Assembly (NCBI GenBank): GCA_001692895.1
Contig: KV748258.1
Location: forward strand, 434,001-498,000
Length of the DNA stretch: 64,000 nt
Direction of reading: 5' to 3'
Origin: Cenococcum geophilum 1.58
Taxonomy: Eukaryota; Ascomycota; Dothideomycetes; Gloniales; Gloniaceae
A program made the position numbers and the translations under genes. Numbering within the stretch: position 1 is the first letter of the stretch; each line of letters begins with the position of its first letter. The notes under the pieces were generated by a model, which ran no database searches, was not told the origin of the DNA, and worked only from the letters and a program-made list of their open reading frames with translations. This document shows, in pieces, positions 63,050 through 64,000 of the stretch.

Positions 63050-64000
63050 TATATAAGATAGCGCTGACTAACCGCGTAGAGATTAATATCGCTAATAATA
63101 CCAAATTACGCGCTAACGCGCAGCATGTCCTTACCCTTACGCGTGCCGTAAGGCCTAAAAACACGTCTTTAATATACAATCTAAAGCAGGAGTTTAAGGT
63201 AATACCCCCCCCCCTTCTAAAAGTATCGCGGCCTATAGCTAACGCGTTATCCGGCTTTAGGCCTTTTATAAACGGAAGTAGTACTATAATAGCGATACCA
63301 TTACGGAGGATAAGCTACTTCTCTTCCTTATTAAGGAGGTTATAAGCTAGCCCTTAAAAGGGAAGAGCTGTAAAGCTAATATTAACGTACCCTAAGAGGA
63401 AACGCGGCTCTTATGGCGGTTAGTTTATAGCTATATTACTACTCTAACGGACCTCTATTAGATGTAAAAAGCTATAGGAATAAATAGCCACCCGTTTCCG
63501 CGGGAGGATAGCGTTAGGGAGTACTTAAAGACGCTATAGCGGAGGAACACGTAGCGTAAGAAAGAGCAGTTCGCTAATAAGGGTAGAGATACCCTCCTTA
63601 ACGGCTATACTAAGGACAAGTTTTAGAGCGTCTGCTGTAAGCTCTGGGCTAGGGGCGCCGCCTTATCCCTAGAGTGCTACTTCCGCACACTTGTTAATAT
63701 CCTGCTAGGCTACTATATACTTACCTACGGCAGTAATAGACGCTCCGCCAAGATCTTAAATCTATTTACCTTTAAGTTTAAGAGTAAAGGCCCTACGCGC
63801 TATATGCCCTTAATATTTACTATACGCGTAGGTAAGTAGAACTAGTATAGCCGCCTTAAGACTATTAGGGCCCTATAGAACAGAAAGCCGCTTATTTATA
63901 TACTTAGCGGGCTAGCTTTCTATCTCCTATACTACTGGGATTTTAGTATAGAGCCGTTTCCAGACTTTAGTAGGCGCTTAGTATAGTATAATATACGCCT
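63050..64000 (+). pseudogene. Crypton-like tyrosine-recombinase gene, N-terminal part, continues beyond window
   Basis: Reading through stops (with a frameshift near 63200) gives SDTITEDKLLLFLIKEVI near 63290-63345, KKEQFANKGRDTLLNGYTKD near 63560-63620, GYYILTYGSNRRSAKILNLF near 63715-63770 and FTIRVGK, then LSGLAFYLLYYWDFSIEPFP near 63905-63962 and DFSRRLVxYNIRL at the window end. From memory of the family, these segments match the fungal Crypton / CBF3-Ndc10-like protein group (GCR1-type). Cryptons are DNA transposons that use a tyrosine recombinase. The catalytic part lies beyond position 64000. A few TAG/TAA break the frame; RIP is weaker than in the nest. Confidence 0.75.

Noticed and set aside
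1..64000. Host genes, tRNA or rRNA genes
   Set aside because: No tRNA-like cloverleaf, rRNA block or non-transposon protein family could be recognised on either strand.

Overview
The window looks like heterochromatic, transposon-packed DNA of a filamentous ascomycete (Pezizomycotina). It is very TA-rich. Coding remnants can be followed for kilobases, but they are cut by TAA/TAG exactly where CAA, CAG or TGG codons are expected, and zinc-knuckle Cys and His codons have often become Tyr (TAC/TAT). This one-way C-to-T and G-to-A decay is the signature of repeat-induced point mutation (RIP). I found no intact gene, host gene, tRNA, rRNA or CRISPR array; every recognisable coding segment belongs to a broken mobile element.

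The layout is a deep nest, resolved from LTR pairs and target-site duplications (TSDs). Element G (Ty3/Gypsy chromovirus, minus strand; pieces 33049-35237, 38169-39361, 59974-60191) is the outer layer on the right. A same-family element in the opposite direction, B (11612-33048), abuts G's broken LTR. B holds A (Gypsy, 1-11611, 5' end outside the window), the SINE-like S1 (13214-14230) and C (Ty1/Copia, 15807-29786). A holds K (Copia, minus strand, 1354-7405). C holds D (complete but dead Gypsy chromovirus, 17039-22979) and L (non-autonomous DNA-transposon-like element with CCTGACAGG subterminal repeats, 24270-26332). G also holds H (gag/protease-only Copia, 35238-38163) and F (Gypsy chromovirus, 39362-59968). 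F holds S2 (second SINE-like copy, 40595-41537), E (Gypsy of the B/G family, 44575-52525) and I (DIRS-like tyrosine-recombinase retrotransposon with split direct repeats, minus strand, 54832-59573). Nesting reaches four levels (G, then B, then C, then D or L).

Right of the nest lie 346 bp of unassigned sequence, a piggyBac-like DNA transposon J with about 125-bp terminal inverted repeats (60538-62544), and the first part of a Crypton-like tyrosine-recombinase element (from about 63050 to the window end). Six transposon classes are therefore represented: Gypsy, Copia, DIRS-like, SINE-like, piggyBac and Crypton, plus the unclassified L.

The most unusual observations are: (1) a reading frame on the antisense strand between chromodomain and polypurine tract, kept in all three B/E/G-family copies, with a Cys-rich segment followed by a basic coiled-coil-like segment; (2) the DIRS-like element I, with exact split direct repeats, inserted without TSD in a palindrome of its Gypsy host; (3) the two SINE-like elements with 13-14 bp TSDs and no recognisable relatives; and (4) element L. 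Domain boundaries are approximate because the frames were read through stops by eye; LTR and TSD coordinates were counted on the sequence.
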